Shown piece by piece: positions 62,206-64,000 of a DNA stretch of 64,000 nt. The first letter of the stretch is position 1. Each line of letters starts with the position of its first letter. This stretch comes from an uncultured Oscillospiraceae bacterium (GTDB taxonomy: Bacteria > Bacillota > Clostridia > Oscillospirales > Oscillospiraceae), in the NCBI GenBank assembly GCA_947589745.1, contig CANQCS010000007.1, positions 1 through 64,000 on the forward strand, in the 5' to 3' direction. Below the pieces are notes generated by a model, which saw nothing but the letters and a program-made list of their open reading frames with translations, was not told where the DNA came from and did not search any database. Made by a program: the position numbers and the translations under genes.

Positions 62206-62348
62206 TGGATTTGGAGGCGGCGAAGGCGCTGGGCCGGCGGGTGATCCCCGCGCCGGGGCTCCCCGGCAAGGCGGCCCCCCGCACCGCCGCGGAGGCCATC
62301 CGGGACAGCATCTACCACATACTGGAAGAACGAGGTGAACCCATTTGA
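62205..62348 (+). CDS. dpaA: Dipicolinate synthase subunit A, C-terminal part of a split gene
   Basis: 47 codons plus stop, without a start of its own: VDLEAAKALGRRVIPAPGLP, then GKAAPRTAAEAIRDSIYHIL. This is the conserved end of SpoVFA (the APGLPGxxAPxTAxx block), exactly what is missing from the 41883-42617 part. Joined at CGGGG, the frame continues as SAPGG-VDLEAAK. The TGA overlaps the dpaB start, preserving the normal dpaA-dpaB coupling. It can only be translated usefully after removal of the intervening DNA. Confidence 0.92.
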   Translation: MDLEAAKALGRRVIPAPGLPGKAAPRTAAEAIRDSIYHILEERGEPI

Positions 62349-62917
62349 GACAGGAGCGAGTGGGATTTGCGATATGCGGCTCCTTCTGCACCCACCGGCG
62401 GGTGCTGGGGGAGCTGGAGAAGCTGTGCGGGGCGTATGAGACGGTGGTCCCCATCGTGTCGGAGACCAGCGCCGCCACGGACACCCGCTTTGGGACGGCC
62501 CATGATCTGCTGGCGGAGGTGGAGCGCCTGACGGGCCGGAAGCCCATGACCACCATCGCCCAGGCGGAGGCCATCGGGCCGAAGAAGCTGCTGGACGTGC
62601 TGGTGATCGCGCCCTGCACGGGCAACACGCTGGGGAAGCTGGCGGGGGGCATCACGGACACGTCGGTGACCATGGCGGCGAAGGCGCATCTCCGCAACGG
62701 CCGCCCGGTGGTGGTGGCCCTGGCGTCCAACGACGGCCTCAGCGGGGCGGCAAAAAATATCGGCGAGCTGCTGGCCCGCCGGAACTATTACTTTGTGCCC
62801 TTCGGGCAGGATGAGCCGGTGGCGAAGCCCAGCTCCCTGATGGCGGACTTCTCCCTCATCGGGGAGACCGTAGACGCCGCCCTGGAGGGGCGGCAGCTCC
62901 AACCGCTGTTAAAATAA
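62345..62917 (+). CDS. dpaB: Dipicolinate synthase subunit B
   Basis: Flavoprotein-like subunit of 190 aa (SpoVFB) that works with DpaA in making dipicolinic acid for the spore core. Marks are VGFAICGSFCTH at the N-terminus (flavin-binding start), VPIVSETSAATDTRFG, LDVLVIAPCTGNTLGKLAGGITDTSVTMAAKAHLR and RPVVVALASNDGLSGAAKNIG. The TTG at 62345 overlaps the dpaA TGA and has GAGGTG about nine bases upstream. Because its normal co-transcription partner is split, full expression from the dpaA promoter also requires excision. A strong terminator follows. Confidence 0.95.
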   Translation: MRQERVGFAICGSFCTHRRVLGELEKLCGAYETVVPIVSETSAATDTRFGTAHDLLAEVERLTGRKPMTTIAQAEAIGPKKLLDVLVIAPCTGNTLGKLAGGITDTSVTMAAKAHLRNGRPVVVALASNDGLSGAAKNIGELLARRNYYFVPFGQDEPVAKPSSLMADFSLIGETVDAALEGRQLQPLLK

Positions 62918-62920
62918 AAA

Positions 62921-62953
62921 AGGGGACCGCACTCAAGCGGTCCTCTTTTTTAT
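62921..62953 (+). terminator. Terminator after dpaB
   Basis: Stem AGGGGACCGC / GCGGTCCTCT with an ACTCAA loop followed by TTTTTTATTT. Confidence 0.88.
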
Positions 62954-62967
62954 TTCCATAGCGTGGA

Positions 62968-63628
62968 ATGGCAGGAAGGGGGCCTCCGGCCCCCACCGGG
63001 TCAGTAGGCACCCCCGGGCGGGGTGCGCCCCTGGCCTACTTTTCCCCCACGGGAAAAGTAGGCAAAAGCGTGCTCAAGAAAACCAGGAATGGTTTTCTTG
63101 AGAATCTTTCCTTATTTTTGCTTTGTTTTGCGCTCACCCTGTGGCTGGTCTGTCCTAAACCGGGCCGGGTCCCGTGTATGAGTTTCTGCGGCTACCTGAA
63201 TATGTTCCCAAGGACAGTGAAGCGCTGGTGCGGGGGCTCATTGGGTGCGTTGGTCGTTTTTGTGCTTGTCCAACTGCTGGTTGCTCCGTTCCACTACGCA
63301 AAAGAGAAATGTTTCGTATACGGCCCGACAAGAAACATCGCTAATTGCGTAGTGGAACGGAGCAACCAGTAGTACCGACTACGGCAAAAAACAAACCAGC
63401 ACCCCCGATGAAAGCCTTCTCTGGCCCCTAGTTCCACCATCCATCTGCCCTTAACCGTCATCCCCGAGGGATTCTTAAGGGGGCGAAAGCCCCCTTAAGC
63501 AATTTTTTGGTTACTTTTTGTTTGCACAAAAAGTAACCCAGGGTCAGCAGGGACCGGAGGTCCCTACCAAAACTCCCCCAGGGGGCGGAGCCCCCTGCGA
63601 AATTGTACAGGGGGGCTCCGCCCCCCTG
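62968..63628 (-). repeat. Dispersed repeat family A, copy 10
   Basis: Complete copy, tail left, outside the dpaA element. GCCTACTTTTCCC/GGGAAAAGTAGGC near 63033-63062, CTCAAGAAAACC/GGTTTTCTTGAG, core units near 63284 and 63345, GATGAAAGCCTTCTCTGG, CTTAAGGGGGC/GCCCCCTTAAG, the head hairpin GGTTACTTTTTG/CAAAAAGTAACC to about 63538, and closing GGGGGCGGAGCCCCC palindromes. Confidence 0.87.
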
Positions 63629-63636
63629 ACCCCTTG

Positions 63637-64000
63637 TTACGCACGGATCACAAATACCCACCGGGTACCGTACCCGCTGCTCTCATCAATGCTGTCCAGC
63701 AGATCGGACAGGATTTTATCGTATTTCTGCCCTTTGGCGATGGCGTCCACCGCCACCAGCGACTGCTCCTCCGGGTAGAAGATGCACACCCCCACCGGGT
63801 GGGCATCATCAATGACGTTCAGCGAGCAGTACCGGAACCCCTTGGGGGCCGGGGGCAGGGGGGCAAAGGTACGCAGAAAGGTCTTCCGCCCCATCTTCAT
63901 GGACGCAAAGGCCCCCAGGTAGATCTCCACCGACTGCCCCGCTTCCTCCCGGTAGGAGATCACATCCCCCAGCAGGAGGGTGAAAAAGAGCTTCGTGTCG
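63637..64000 (-). CDS. Hypothetical protein, 5' end beyond the window
   Basis: At least 120 residues; the open frame continues past the right edge. The visible part begins DTKLFFTLLLGDVISYREEA and includes VEIYLGAFASMKMGRKTFL, PLPPAPKGFRYCSLNVIDD and GTRWVFVIRA at the end. It appears soluble with alternating strands and helices. Not recognised. It directly abuts the palindromes of repeat A10. Confidence 0.6.
   Translation of the reverse strand, partial: DTKLFFTLLLGDVISYREEAGQSVEIYLGAFASMKMGRKTFLRTFAPLPPAPKGFRYCSLNVIDDAHPVGVCIFYPEEQSLVAVDAIAKGQKYDKILSDLLDSIDESSGYGTRWVFVIRA

Noticed and set aside
60955..62244. Plus-strand frame opposite the recombinase
   Set aside because: Antisense shadow; the recombinase on the minus strand has intact catalytic and zinc motifs.
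62001..62730. N-terminally extended recombinase starting upstream of 62001
   Set aside because: The extension runs through the 46-aa gene, the right joint and dpaB in reverse, and has no domain content. The catalytic domain begins normally at 62001.
75..63628. Repeated CAATTGCGTAGTGGAACGG units as a CRISPR or direct-repeat array
   Set aside because: Units are inverted, scattered over 64 kb inside longer elements, and there are no regular spacers or cas genes.

Overview
The window is high-GC Clostridia DNA, most like a gut Oscillospiraceae-type spore former. Signs of this are DnaG-RpoD, DarA, DegV and DUF1836 proteins, an NhaC-type lysine transporter behind a lysine riboswitch, a group-B-like [FeFe] hydrogenase and the sporulation genes dpaA/dpaB. 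No rRNA, tRNA, CRISPR array or phage structural gene was seen. Assignment to a family of organisms is inferred from gene content only.

Left part (1-41.8 kb): PHP phosphoesterase; KtrAB-type potassium uptake; polysaccharide deacetylase lipoprotein; PARG-like protein; CoA-transferase; nitroreductase; CapA-like lipoprotein; hydrogenase; a three-gene ABC importer; hydrolase, transglutaminase-like lipoprotein and rsmI; hemolysin III; DUF1836; DegV; MscS; two MFS-type transporters with an oxidoreductase; Sfp-type transferase; dnaG-rpoD; an AT-rich GNAT island; murC; cca-nfo; darA; glycosyltransferase; HAD phosphatase.

Central discovery (41.9-62.9 kb): dpaA (spoVFA, dipicolinate synthase subunit A) is cut in two. 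Its first 238 codons lie at 41883-42596. Its missing last 47 codons lie in the same orientation at 62205-62348, directly upstream of and overlapping dpaB (spoVFB). Joining the halves at a shared 5-bp CGGGG restores an uninterrupted 285-codon dpaA. The 19,608 bp between the two joints carry, at the right end, a large serine recombinase with a 46-codon gene overlapping its start and a SigE-like promoter candidate. This is the arrangement expected of a skin-type element excised during sporulation. The cargo is not phage-like: lysine-riboswitch-controlled transporter, GH115 glycosidase, a phosphatidylethanolamine synthesis operon (PAP2, flippase-like, pssA, psd), M32 carboxypeptidase, a membrane protein, two paralogous 59-aa proteins, a hydrolase-DUF3237-aldo/keto reductase fusion and an M42 peptidase.

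Repeats: three dispersed structured families fill most gene-free stretches. Family A (ten copies, mostly 0.5-0.7 kb) carries an 18-bp inverted repeat and hairpin ends. Family B (two copies, about 194 bp, with terminal inverted repeats) lies in both cases between duplicated copies of a terminator hairpin. Family C (five copies, about 115 bp) flanks or abuts genes and sometimes supplies start or stop codons.
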